A stretch of 64,000 bases of DNA from Siphonodentalium dalli (lineage: Eukaryota > Mollusca > Scaphopoda > Gadilida > Siphonodentaliidae), in assembly GCA_032622095.1 (NCBI GenBank), contig CP136061.1, forward strand, positions 121,468,754-121,532,753, written 5' to 3'. The notes under the pieces are model-generated. The model was not told the origin of the DNA. It saw nothing but the letters and a program-made list of their open reading frames with translations, and did no database searches. Positions 46,379 to 58,362 of the stretch are shown one piece after another. The translations under genes and the position numbers were made by a program. Position 1 is the first letter of the stretch; the number at the start of each line of letters is the position of its first letter.

Positions 46379-47764
46379 TTAAGTTAATACTAAAATTAAG
46401 TAGATCACGAACGGCGCCAGGGATACAACCAAAGTTATGACGAAACAGACTACGTCGACCGTTCTCCCTCTGTCCGTACTCACGGCTGATACACACCGTT
46501 CCTCTGAAAGATCTACATCCGGGTCACATTCTGGGTCTCCTTTATGAGCGACCAGAAGTTTTCTAGTAACACCATTCATGCTCTCGTTGTCGCGAGTATT
46601 GTTGTCATGACGAGTTTTTCGTGCTCGGCCACAATGCAGCAATATTTTGTCGAATATCTCATGCGTCGTATGATGAAAGTTGACTATCAGAACGTTGATG
46701 AACAAAGTGAGAATGCTGACGATAGATTGAGTGACGAGGACGTATGATATATACGCTATATTATCTGAGCTCGTTGGAACGGTCGTTGCAATGAAACTGA
46801 TGAACACAGTATATGCAAGAAAAATTGTAACACAAAGCCCAATTCTGTCACCCGCTTCCACGGGGAGCAAGAAAGTGAAACTGTTCATTACAGCCAAACA
46901 TAAAATCGGAGCGAACAGATTGACGACATGAAACCAAGGCTTCCTTTCAATGTCAATTTCCACGGTCAGTCGCATTCTATTTTCAAATTTGCATTCTGAA
47001 TCGGTTACATTCCATTCTGGATGTTTCACGGTATATTCCATAAGCTCCAGTGAAAAGTCTCTGCATGTGAAGTTTAGTGTTGGACTTATCGTCGTTGTAA
47101 GGAAGGTAAGATTGCACGTATGGTGATCAAATGGGAACACGGATACCTTAAGGTTGCACGGAAATGCGAACACGTCATCAATCGCCCATACGACAAATCC
47201 ACTGCTATCAACACGTATTTTCATCTTATCGAAACCGAGTCTCGAAACCTTCTCAGCGCCGACTTGAAAAAATGGCGGAAGCCATATATCATCAATGTCA
47301 ACCATAACGTCCGATATGTTACCGTGTACAGATTCGTTCCATTTGAGTCTCCGGTCCTCGAATTGAATCGTTAGTTGAACGAAAGCCGAGACCACCTGAG
47401 TATACGGATCCACCGATAGAAGGTTTGACACGAACACAGATATATAAGGTGAGATTTCCGATATCGGTGGCCTGGCTCGTGGGTTGTAATCCTTCAGAAT
47501 ATATTCAAGAAGTCGCGTCTCAATGAGGTCCTCGTCCGATAGGTCCTTCCTCTTTTCGTCGAACGTTGAGGTTTCTATTTTAGAACCCATGGTATTTCGA
47601 TCGATCAATGTAAAATGTTCCTCTGTCCATGTGTAGTTATTATGCACCTCTGTTCCGAAAGCAAAATTTAATGTCGAACAAAGTAAAAACAGACAGCATA
47701 GTTTCGTGAAAATATTAACTAAATTCATCATGCTTGTTCTCGAACAAATTAACTCCTTGTTCAA
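46379..47764 (-). CDS. Cys-loop ligand-gated ion channel subunit, nicotinic-receptor-like, gene C
   Basis: 461 aa, single exon, same layout as gene A. This is the most diverged copy. Changes include Val60Gly, Glu179Asp, Met209Val in the Cys-loop, Trp237Phe, Phe241Leu, Ile242Met and Asn248His clustered before loop C, Phe318Tyr at pore position 11' in TM2, and Thr396Met in the intracellular loop. Cys203, Cys217, Cys234, Cys258 and the GDR pore entrance are kept. The cluster between residues 237 and 248 (about 47020-47055) lies close to the ligand-binding face in the family, and the 11' change lies in the pore helix, so this copy may differ in function. The conserved AATAAA is changed to AACAAA here (46120-46125). 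Confidence 0.9.
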   Translation of the reverse strand: MNKELICSRTSMMNLVNIFTKLCCLFLLCSTLNFAFGTEVHNNYTWTEEHFTLIDRNTMGSKIETSTFDEKRKDLSDEDLIETRLLEYILKDYNPRARPPISEISPYISVFVSNLLSVDPYTQVVSAFVQLTIQFEDRRLKWNESVHGNISDVMVDIDDIWLPPFFQVGAEKVSRLGFDKMKIRVDSSGFVVWAIDDVFAFPCNLKVSVFPFDHHTCNLTFLTTTISPTLNFTCRDFSLELMEYTVKHPEWNVTDSECKFENRMRLTVEIDIERKPWFHVVNLFAPILCLAVMNSFTFLLPVEAGDRIGLCVTIFLAYTVFISFIATTVPTSSDNIAYISYVLVTQSIVSILTLFINVLIVNFHHTTHEIFDKILLHCGRARKTRHDNNTRDNESMNGVTRKLLVAHKGDPECDPDVDLSEERCVSAVSTDRGRTVDVVCFVITLVVSLAPFVIYLILVLT

Positions 47765-47831
47765 GAAAAACTACGTCAGACCTGCGCTATATTTCGCAAA
47801 ACTGAACCCAATAATGTAGAGTGTATCTTTC

Positions 47832-47839
47832 TATATAAT
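47832..47839 (-). promoter_or_regulatory. TATA-like box, gene C
   Basis: The minus strand reads ATTATATAG about 70 nt upstream of the ATG. Confidence 0.5.
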
Positions 47840-48279
47840 GCGCACAATGTGTCATGTGAGTTCTTTTTTACGAGCACGCAAGTAATTCAAGCCCGATATA
47901 CGAAATATTTCAACAACGTCGCGATGGAAGATGCTAGCTTTCATCTGGATGGCGTCAATGTCTGAATGACACACATTTACTGCTCTTATAAATGCAACGT
48001 CCATTATATTGACAAGATGACGAGATCAGGTATCCATTACTAACTCACAAATATTGGGTAACAAATGACGATACACATAGATATGAAAGTCACTCCGGGT
48101 CATCAAAATTGACTAACAAACACCTACTGATACGGCTCTTGTTACAAACGGTTTTATATAACTTCAACTTGATCAGGCTTTGCATAAATCCAGCCAAACA
48201 TTGCAAGAGATTTTCAACATAGAATGTCTGATACATTTACAATGTCCTCAACAGTCAATTTCAATGGTAAAATACTTAC

Positions 48280-50711
48280 TCAACCTTAACGTGCATAGCA
48301 TTTCAAGTATCGAGCTGCTGTAGTTTTTATATGAAGGATGTTACAAGCGACCGGTGTTTTCGGCAAAATAAATTCCCGAGTCGAGACCGAGGGTTTAATT
48401 TATATGGACGAAAACACCAGGTTAAGTGTTATATCCGACTTCAACCCAATATAGCTTTGTCTTGATGAGTAAAAAAACAAACATACCCATCATAGTGTAC
48501 TGGTTGAACCTCTCAAACATTTACAGTACATTTGCACCCGCATTTCCGTTAAAACCAGAGCGATGCTACCTGTCGAATTTGATACACCACATGAAGAAAC
48601 GAACAATAACAGTTTCAGCGCCATGCACTCTTTTGGTCTAATCCAATCTGCGGACGTGTTTTCGATCAGACGCACATACTTTTTATAGTCAAACTGCACC
48701 ATGACCATTACTCAGTTCCATTGCTTCTCCCTCGTCATGTGTTACCTAATTCTTTCTCGAGTTTTGATTGATCCACTACAAACAGTTTGCGAACACATAT
48801 GGCCAAGGACAACAAGCATGCAAGGGTTTGCATCAAAAACGCTTCGATATTGGTTAAAATTCCAATAAGCAACGTGATTAAGAACCCGACATGTGTAAAG
48901 TGTGCCATTTAACGCCGGACCAAGCGGTGATGATGTGGATTACATTGATTGCCTGATTATTTCCCTCAACGGGGATATATGACCATATATAATACGCAAA
49001 ACTTCGCTTATCCTGTGTCAAGAAATTTCACATGGCCATCATGGAGTAAATGTTAGCCCGGAATTGATTTTATTTTACTTTGTTAACATATGGAATCGTA
49101 TTAATCCAACCCCGAATCGCATAATATGAGCCCAAATATATTGACAGTGTGTCGTGACTAAAAAACGTCCGGAACTGCTGGGATCCGAATCAGCCAAGAC
49201 CGGCAGCATGGTGTATGGGCGGGATTTTAGAGACCAGAACAGTGCGGGGTTTCATGAATACCCATTACACGTACTGTTTGGGGCCGCGGCCACACAGAAG
49301 TGTGGCGATATTAACCCCTACTTTAAGAATTTCAATATGGTATCTGCATACAAAATTGCCATTACTTGCAGACTGGACCCCACATGTCGCCATCGTACCA
49401 CTAAGAACTCCACACATATATGTAGCGGAACTACCATCGACTATATTCGCAAAGAAACAAGTGGGAATCGCCCACCAAAGCCATGGCAGGCAATTACTCA
49501 ACCTTAACGTGCATAGCATTTCAAGTATCGAGCTGCTGTAGTTTTTATATGAAGGATGTTACAAGCGACCGGTGTTTTCGGCAAAATAAATTCCCGAGTC
49601 GAGACCGAGGGTTTATATGGACGAAAACTCCAGGTTAAGTGTTATATCCGACTTCAACCCAATATAGCTTTGTCTCGATGAGTAAAAAAACAAACATACC
49701 CATCATAGTGTACTGGTTGAACCTCTCAAACATTTACAGTACATTTGCACCCGCATTTCCGTTAAAACCAGAGCGATGCTACCTGTCGAATTTGATACAC
49801 CACATGAAGAAACGAACAATAACAGTTTCAGCGCCATGCACTCTTTTGGTCTAATCCAATCTGCGGACGTGTTTTCGATCAGACGCACATACTTTTTATA
49901 GTCTAACTGCACCATGACCATTACTCAGTTCCATTGCTTCTCCCTCGTCATGTGTTACCTAATTCTTTCTCGAGTTTTGATTGATCCACTACAAACAGTT
50001 TGCAAACACATATGGCCAAGGACAACAAGCATGCAAGGGTTTGCATCAAAAACGCTTCGATATTGGTTAAAATTCCAATAAGCAACGTGATTAAGAACCC
50101 GACATGTGTAAAGTGTGCCATTTAACGCCGGACCAAGCGGTGATGATGTGGATTACATTGATTGCCTGATTATTTCCCTCAACGGGGATATATGACCATA
50201 TATAATACGCAAAACTTCGCTTATCCTGTGTCAAGAAATTTCACATGGCCATCATGGAGTAAATGTTAGCCCGGAATTGATTTTATTTTACTTTGTTAAC
50301 ATATGGAATCGTATTAATCCAACCCCGAATCGCATAATATGAGCCCAAATATATTGACAGTGTGTCGTGACTAAAAAACGTCCGGAACTGCTGGGATCCG
50401 AATCAGCCAAGACCGGCAGCATGGTGTATAGGCGGGATTTTAGAGACCAGAACAGTGCGGGGTTTCATGAATACCCCTACACGTACTGTTTGGGGCCGCG
50501 GCCACACAGAAGTGTGGCGATATTAATCCATACTTTAAGAATTTCAATATGGTATCTGCATAAAAAATTGCCATTACTTGCAGACTGGACCCCACATGTC
50601 GCCATCGTATATACCATTAAGAACTCCACACATATATGTAGCGGAACTACCATCGACTATATTCGCAAAGAAACAAGTGGGAATCGCCCACCAACGCCAT
50701 GGCAGGCAATT
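48280..50711. repeat. Nested 1.21-kb subrepeat, two copies (unit C)
   Basis: Copies start at 48280 and 49498. The first has five extra bases in GGGTTTAATTTATATGG. The junction CAATTACTCAACC is the same as in unit A. Confidence 0.9.
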
Positions 50712-53700
50712 AACACTCGAAATGGCGACACCACGATGTTTGTTGCCATGAAGCAAACAAGCCAGGTCCGCCGATGGGCTGTCTGGGGTGAATTTAGTGG
50801 CCAAAACACACTAAAACCCACACACGCACGGATGTGGGCTGCGGCCGCGCATAAGTGTCGCTATTAACCCCTAACTTACCAGAATTTCAATATTGTCGCA
50901 ATCGTACCACGAAGAACTCCACATATGTCGGTATAGTGGAACTAACGTCGAGTATAGATTCGCGAAGTAATAAGGAATATTGCGCAAAAAAAACCTGGCA
51001 ATTAACCCTCGATATTTCACCATCGCCGATTATGTTCGCCGCCAATGACGCGAACAGCCCGAACCACCCGCGTGGCGTCTAATTATAGGATGATTTTAGT
51101 GGCCATGCAGCATAGTGCTTATGTCTCATTAAAACCCATTCACGGCATTCAAAACATTATTTAGAACTTTATGGGCTTGCTATATAGAACAATCCCGAAC
51201 TAATAATTCGCCATCGAGTAGTAACACAAAGGATCGTAGCTCTGAATATGAACATCAGATCAGGAAGCAGTAAACTCTATATGAAAGAATGTGTGTAGGA
51301 GCTGGTGATAGTAAAGTTTTATGTATCAAGATCCATGTTTTCTGAGATTTTGTCAATATGGTTTCCCCTACCCCATTTTTCCGATATTCAAATTTGGAGT
51401 CAGTTTCCAGAAACATGAATGAAATCCAGTGAAATTCATTGACATATCCAATATAACGCTATTATTTCAACACTAAGAGTTTTAGAGTAAACGAACATTG
51501 CTTTTACTATTTATACACAAAAACGCACCAAAATCGCAATTTTAGAAAAAAAGTTAATACTGAGCATTCATTGGGCCATAAGTTGATTTTTTACACAATG
51601 TTTTTCGAAATTCATTCACAGTGTGTTTAACCATGTATACTTAAGTTATTGTGATAAATACAGGGGATATGGATTTATATTTATTGAGTTGTATGACTTC
51701 AAATATGCTATTTCATCACGCCGGTTCTCGATCACAGGCAAATTTGGCTGTCCATGCAATGGAAGACACAATTTGTTTAAGAATAGTTTTGTCTTCTCAA
51801 TCACAGATGCATAAAGAAATCATTTTTGTTTGTGCACAATCTAGAGAAGACATTAATAAAACAACAAGAAATCCCTTCATTTTTCTTTAGTTTTCAAAAT
51901 ACAAGACCATAAAAAATCGATTTTAGCTAATTTTGAGAAATTGCGGCTCTGAAATTAGATAATCTCCCAATTGTGAAGGCAAATTTATTTTTTTAAATTC
52001 ACAAATTCATCAATTTCGCCTTTCTTGATTCTTTTTTATTTTTAGTATGTTGTTGTGATGGGTTAATGTACTTATTCCCAATGAGAAACTTTTGTTGCAA
52101 TTAGTTTGAGGGGAAACCACAAATGCACTGGACTTTTAACATGATACTAAAGTTTCGGTGTTGCCATCGATATATTGCTCTAAGCTCTTACGTCACTGCG
52201 CGTGCCGGTAATACACGTGTGTCTTGTTAAACCATGAGGCCGAATTTAGGGGCTAATTGTGTGATAAATATAGATATTAAATTGATAATACTTTCCAAAT
52301 ATACGTGATTAAATCTTGTAAAATAGTTCATGGGGGATCTGATGCATGCATCTTCTTTTCTTGTTGACTGTAACGGGTTAGATTGCGAATAAAGTGGGTA
52401 TTTGGCTATGTTACATCGGAAGTCGTTCTATCGCCGGGTTGTGATGATTCTTGACTGATTTGTGACGGTTCCTTATGATCGAAATTGTACATTTTAGCGA
52501 CTTTTTGACAGTTAAAACGCAATTTTTGAGCCGTCTAGCTATAATTCGGTTAATTTTTCCATTCCCCTCACAATCAGTGAAAACCGCGAATTTTGATATT
52601 TGTTTGAGTTCTCTGCCGATCGAATCGGTTCTCTCCCCATTTAATCGGTTCCATCTGGGTAATACTATGGCTAATGTTTGGCAAGAAACATGGTTCAAAC
52701 AGACCATGTCGTGAAAATAACCAAAGATAAGCACGACAAAATATGCATTAAGTTGAAATTTCCACCACTTGTCACCAATTTCGATGAATTACACTGCCTT
52801 CCTAGGCTTATTCAATAACCTGTGTTACGCCTATCAAAATCACCAAGACGCCAGCTAATTTGAAAAATAACGCGTTTTGCAGGCCCGACATTTCCATGAG
52901 TCAATAGCAGGTTAACTAGTGAAATGTCATAGCGCTGGACTTCGGAAAGCGTGAGCGTAGACGGGGTATATAGAGTTTTCTGCCTTGTATTTTATGTTGT
53001 CTATTTTCGTAGACGCATTTTGATAAGCAAAAAGCCCAAAAAATAAGACGTTAAAAGTTCGTTGATATCCAGAAAATGTTCTGATTACGCAATTTATGAA
53101 GTTTATGTTCGGCATCCGCTTGCTGGATGCTGATTATATAGGTTAGGTGCTATCGCACTTGTTCTGCTTTTCACGACAATCTGACCGGCAATCACCCAGG
53201 TTTTGCTCTAACTTCTAAGCCTTTAGACAGTGAAGCCATGCCACTCAGATTCCTGTTAAGAGATACCTGATTACAAACAATCACGCAATTAATTGTATCC
53301 ACTCGCCTGTAAGAAGGAATAATTGTTTTATACTAGTAACGGCTATCTGTTGTACTAATAATTAATACAAAAATTTAAATTGGATGAAGTGAAAGCAAAC
53401 ATTATTTGGTCACCCGCCTTTGACTTACTATATAGTAGTAGCCCCCGAACATGCAAGATCACCCCGGGGCAACTGGTCTTGGGCATGAGTACTGTAGCCA
53501 CGCGTCCGGTACCAATACTAAACCTTTAAAAGTGTCTCAATCAGCCTATGGAAGTCTTACACAATCATGTGACCATTGGTGAAAAGAGTACAAGTGAAGT
53601 CGGGCCCATGTGAAGTCGACCCTATATGAAGATGACCCAATACGAAGACGACCCGACGCGAAGTCGACCTGAGATGATTACATGTAGATAGGAATTTAAT

Positions 53701-55472
53701 ATTATTAATATGATTTTAAATGAGCGCGACGGACAATTACACTTTAAAAGAACACATAATCATTATTACAATGTATGTATATAAGGAGGGACTTTCCTCA
53801 GTCATCGTTGTGAAATCGAACGAAGAGAACAATTTCAACATATTGTTGGTGTGAAATTTCCAACCAATCTAGTGTAAGGTATGAAATTTGAAACTGTTGA
53901 AAAAGTTGACAGAAGTTGGGGCAGACACCAATTAAGCACCCCTCCCTGTCAAAGCCGGCCCCTCCCCACAACCCATATCCCCCGGCCACGCCATAACATA
54001 TCAATAATTCAGTTGAACGTGATTTCATAAGATATGTTCATGTCTGGGCGACAAACATGTGTAGTCTGGACTTTCGAGGAAGAAATATGTCGGTGCTGGC
54101 ATCGAAACATTGTCCCACTTGGATCTTTCAATAATGGCCCTGTATTAATTAAATGAATATAACATTTCATAATCTCCTGAGAGCAGATTTCTATTACCAT
54201 TGGTCATTTATATAGGCGGGCATGATTATGATATTATACCTCTCGGGACATTCAATATTTGGTTTCTGCCAATTAATGTCACTTAATCTCCTGTATTAGG
54301 TATTTATTGTATTATTTCTTAATATACCTGTTGTATTATGTAAAAGGCATAAGCTACGGTCATTATCTGGTTTAAAATGTCAGATGCACAAGCCAATATT
54401 CGACCCAAAGTGCAGACATCGTTCGAATAAATTTCATGATAGAACCGTCACAGCCATGATTGGCTTGAAATGGAACCGTAACACGCACACGTGTTTGATT
54501 ACGAGGCTACTGTTCCAAATTATCAACCGCTATTGGGATATTTTCTCAGTTATTTTACAGAAGAATAACACGGGTAAACTTTATACTCAGTTTGCGTGTT
54601 CAGAATGCGTTTCATATTTTATACGCCACGAAAAACAAAGGAAGTTTACGTGACTTGATTTTCAGTGATAACATGTTGATATTTACGCGATAACTCGCTA
54701 ATTCCGAGTTAATTATGATCTAGAGTTCAGGTTTCGATAGCACGATACTTCTGCAGCCTATGTTCATTCAGGAAAGTATAATACATTCAAGATATCTATA
54801 ATTATGCGTGATTTTGTCCCGAAAATGATAATTTTTAATCATAAGGAACCGTAACAAATCAGTCAAGACCCATCACAATACCGGCGATAGAACTACTTCC
54901 GATGTAACAGTTCCTATACACAGTGAACCTGACACCCATATTTAAAGTCGCTGCGTCTGGATCCCACCAGAAAGCCACCACCACCGCATCTAATGGGGCA
55001 CGCGCTTGGATCCCACCACTACCCCATCCAGCGGGACAGCATTGAAGAAGAGAAGGACCAAGACCCCATCTCAGCGACATCGATATCAGCTTAGGAAATG
55101 TTCAGATATCAAGTTGAACTTACTATCTGAACATGTGCCATCAAAGAATATGAGTACTTATTCACTTGTATTATCTTTTCGTCATACTGTCGTCTGCTTA
55201 TTTTTACCAAACACTCCTCCAACTGAATAATATACCACTCCAATGTATACCTTTATAACTGTGTTTGAGTACCAATAAAGTATACACAGGGTTCAAGAGA
55301 AGACCAAGCTGGGGCATGTGACCGAGTGAGAATAAATGATATATCCAAATTGGTATTACTGAAGGTGATCTGATGTTATAACTACGCAGTGCTAGGTTCA
55401 CCAGTGATACAAACGCATAGCGCTCTTCTCGACCAAAAGTCAACCACCACCAGTATGTGGAAAAGTATCCTA
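50712..55472. other. Spacer of unit C, no convincing gene
   Basis: Full-length spacer, nearly identical to those of units A and D. The same short frames recur (52411-52734, 53798-54028, 54009-54200, 54859-55080, all minus). Confidence 0.55.
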
Positions 55473-56199
55473 CATTGTATATAGTACTCGGATTATGTCG
55501 GATATAAACTTAAAGATTTCACACTCCAGGACTGCATTATTTGCTCTTTTGCTCGATCAAACAATGGTCATATGACAATCAAGAGATTCACCTTGTATAG
55601 TGAAGAATTGTTCTTTAGTTTTTATCATTCCAATGGAAGGGAAACATAGCACTCCGTGTCGCTGTTTATTTCCATTTATGGACGAAAAAGAACATATGCG
55701 TGTCACTAGAATATCGCCCACTCTCTTTCTGTCAAATAATAATGTCGAATGCAAACAACACCAGGCTGGAGATGAGTGTGTGAATGTTTAAAGAAATGTT
55801 GAGATGTCGCTATGAAAATCATTTATTCATTGATATATGCAGACAGATCACCTATAGTTTGCTTAGTATTTACACAGTTTTAAAGGTGGTTAACATATGT
55901 ATGCCTTTGGCGTTGGAAGTTATTCCCTAGTTCGAGGTAATATATTAGGATAAATTGAGATACATGTAAGTTTGAACATTCACTGAATGTCCACGATTCT
56001 TTATTAAAGATGCTCGGTCCGATTTGAATAAAAAAAAATTCAGAATATACAAGGCAAAAGAAAATGAAATATACTTTCAATCACCATCATACGTACCACA
56101 CACGTATCTGTCTATCGGAACACAAAAATCGCAAAAATAATTCATAAGTAAAACGTCGACAACGATCACATAAGTAACATCTCATAATAGAGAACGCTC

Positions 56200-56205
56200 T
56201 TTATT
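56200..56205 (-). terminator. Polyadenylation signal candidate, gene D
   Basis: AATAAA on the minus strand at the conserved position. Confidence 0.4.
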
Positions 56206-56459
56206 ACATATCGTCTCTGGGAAACGAAAGCATGGACTACCTTCGTCAAAATAACCATTGGAATGTGTGTGAGGCTAGTCAGAATTCAAAACGTTAAACT
56301 ATTTCTCATTTGAAAGTTGATTTAAGCTCATTCGAAAGTTGGTATCATAATATATCCATCAAAATTCATATTAATGTGACCATGAGTACAATCTAATATT
56401 AGTTTTTGGTATATAAGACGGTAAACTGGTTTTATGGTGTCAAGCCGGACAGGGCATCT

Positions 56460-57845
56460 TTAAGTTAATACTAAAATTAAGTAGATCACGAACGGCGCCT
56501 GGGATACAACCAAAGTTATGACGAAACAGACTACGTCGACCGTTCTCCCTCTGTCCGTACTCACGGCTGATACACTCCGTTCCTCTGAAAGATCTACATC
56601 CGGGTCACATTCTGGGTCTCCTTTATGAGCGACCAGAAGTTTTCTAGTAACACCATTCGTGCTCTCGTTGTCGCGAGTATTGTTGTCATGACGAGTTTTT
56701 CGTGCTCGGCCACAATGCAGCAATATTCTGTCGAATATCTCATGCGTCGTATGATGAAAGTTGACTATCAGAACGTTGATGAACAAAGTGAGAATGCTGA
56801 CGATAGATTGAGTGACGAGGACGTATGATATATACGCTATATTATCTGAGCTCGTTGGAACGGTCGTTGCAATGAAACTGATGAACACAGTAAATGCAAG
56901 AAAAATTGTAACGCAAAGCCCAATTCTGTCACCCGCTTCCACAGGGAGCAAGAAAGTGAAACTGTTCATTACAGCCAAACATAAAATCGGAGCGAACAGA
57001 TTGACGACATGAAACCAAGGCTTCCTTTCAATGTCAATTTCCACGGTCAGTCGCATTCTATTTTCAAATTTGCATTCTGAATCGGTTACATTCCATTCTG
57101 GATTTTTCACGGTATATTCGATAAACTCCAGTGACCAGTCTCTGCATGTGAAGTTTAGTGTTGGACTTATCGTCGTTGTAAGGAAGGTAAGATTGCACGT
57201 ATGGTGATCAAATGGGAACATGGATACCTTAAGGTTGCACGGAAATGCGAACACGTCATCAATCGCCCATACGACAAATCCACTGCTATCAACACGTATT
57301 TTCATCTTCTCGAAACCAAGTCTCGAAACCTTCTCAGCGCCGACTTGAAAAAATGGCGGAAGCCATATATCATCAATGTCAACCATAACGTCCGATATGT
57401 TACCGTGTACAGATTCGTTCCATTTGAGTCTCCGGTCCTCGAATTGAATCGTTAGTTGAACGAAAGCCGAGACCACCTGAGTATACGGATCCACCGATAG
57501 AAGGTTTGACACGAACACAGATATATAAGGTGAGATTTCCGATTTCGGTGGCCTGGCTCGTGGGTTGTAATCCTTCAGAATATATTCAAGAAGTCGCGTC
57601 TCAATGAGGTCCTCGTCCGATAGGTCCTTCCTCTTTTCGTCGAACGTTGAGGTTTCTATTTTAGACACCATGGTATTTCGATCGATCAATGTAAAATGTT
57701 CCTCTGTCCATGTGTAGTTACTATGCACCTCTGTTCCGAAAGCAAAATTTAATGTCGAACAAAGTAAAAACAGACAGCATAGTTTCGTGAAAATATTAAC
57801 TAAATTCATCATGCTTGTTCTCGAACAAATTAACTCCTTATTCAA
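56460..57845 (-). CDS. Cys-loop ligand-gated ion channel subunit, nicotinic-receptor-like, gene D
   Basis: 461 aa, single exon, closest to gene A in the extracellular domain. Differences from A are Asn42Ser, Ile101Lys, Lys373Arg, Cys424Ser in the intracellular loop and Leu449Gln in TM4. The Gln in the middle of the last membrane helix is unusual and may weaken packing against the lipid. The Cys-loop, GDR pore entrance, Leu316 at 9' and all four membrane segments are intact. As in the other copies there is no CC pair in loop C and no loop-B Trp, so acetylcholine binding in the usual way is not expected from this subunit alone. Confidence 0.9.
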   Translation of the reverse strand: MNKELICSRTSMMNLVNIFTKLCCLFLLCSTLNFAFGTEVHSNYTWTEEHFTLIDRNTMVSKIETSTFDEKRKDLSDEDLIETRLLEYILKDYNPRARPPKSEISPYISVFVSNLLSVDPYTQVVSAFVQLTIQFEDRRLKWNESVHGNISDVMVDIDDIWLPPFFQVGAEKVSRLGFEKMKIRVDSSGFVVWAIDDVFAFPCNLKVSMFPFDHHTCNLTFLTTTISPTLNFTCRDWSLEFIEYTVKNPEWNVTDSECKFENRMRLTVEIDIERKPWFHVVNLFAPILCLAVMNSFTFLLPVEAGDRIGLCVTIFLAFTVFISFIATTVPTSSDNIAYISYVLVTQSIVSILTLFINVLIVNFHHTTHEIFDRILLHCGRARKTRHDNNTRDNESTNGVTRKLLVAHKGDPECDPDVDLSEERSVSAVSTDRGRTVDVVCFVITLVVSQAPFVIYLILVLT

Positions 57846-57912
57846 GAAAAACCACGTCAGACCTGCGCTATATTTCGCACAACTGAACCCAATAATGTAG
57901 AGTGTATCTTTC

Positions 57913-57920
57913 TATATAAT
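57913..57920 (-). promoter_or_regulatory. TATA-like box, gene D
   Basis: The minus strand reads ATTATATAG about 70 nt upstream of the ATG. Confidence 0.5.
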
Positions 57921-58362
57921 GCGCACAATGTGTCATGTGAGTTCTTTTTTACGAGCACGCAAGTAATTCAAGCCCGATATACGAAATATTTCAACAACGT
58001 CGCGATGGAAGATGATAGCTTTCATCGGGATGGCGTCAATGTCTGAATGACACACATTTACTGCTCTTATAAATGAAACGTCCATTATATTGACAAGATG
58101 ACGAGATCAGGTATCCATTACTAACTCACAATATTGGGTAACAAATCATGACGATACACATAGATATGAAAGTCACTCCGGGTCATCAAAATTGACTAAC
58201 AAACACCTACTGATACGGCTCTTGTTACAAACGGTTTTATATAACTTCAACTTGATCAGGCTTTGCATAAATCCAGCCAAACATTGCAAGATATTTTCAA
58301 CAAAGAATGTCTGATACATTTACAATGTCCTCAACAGTCAATTTCAATGGTAAAATACTTAC

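Larger units (their letters stand above)
45401..55472. repeat. Tandem array unit C (10,072 bp)
   Basis: Two subrepeats. Subtracting one leaves about 8.86 kb, which agrees with unit A after the same correction. Confidence 0.85.
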
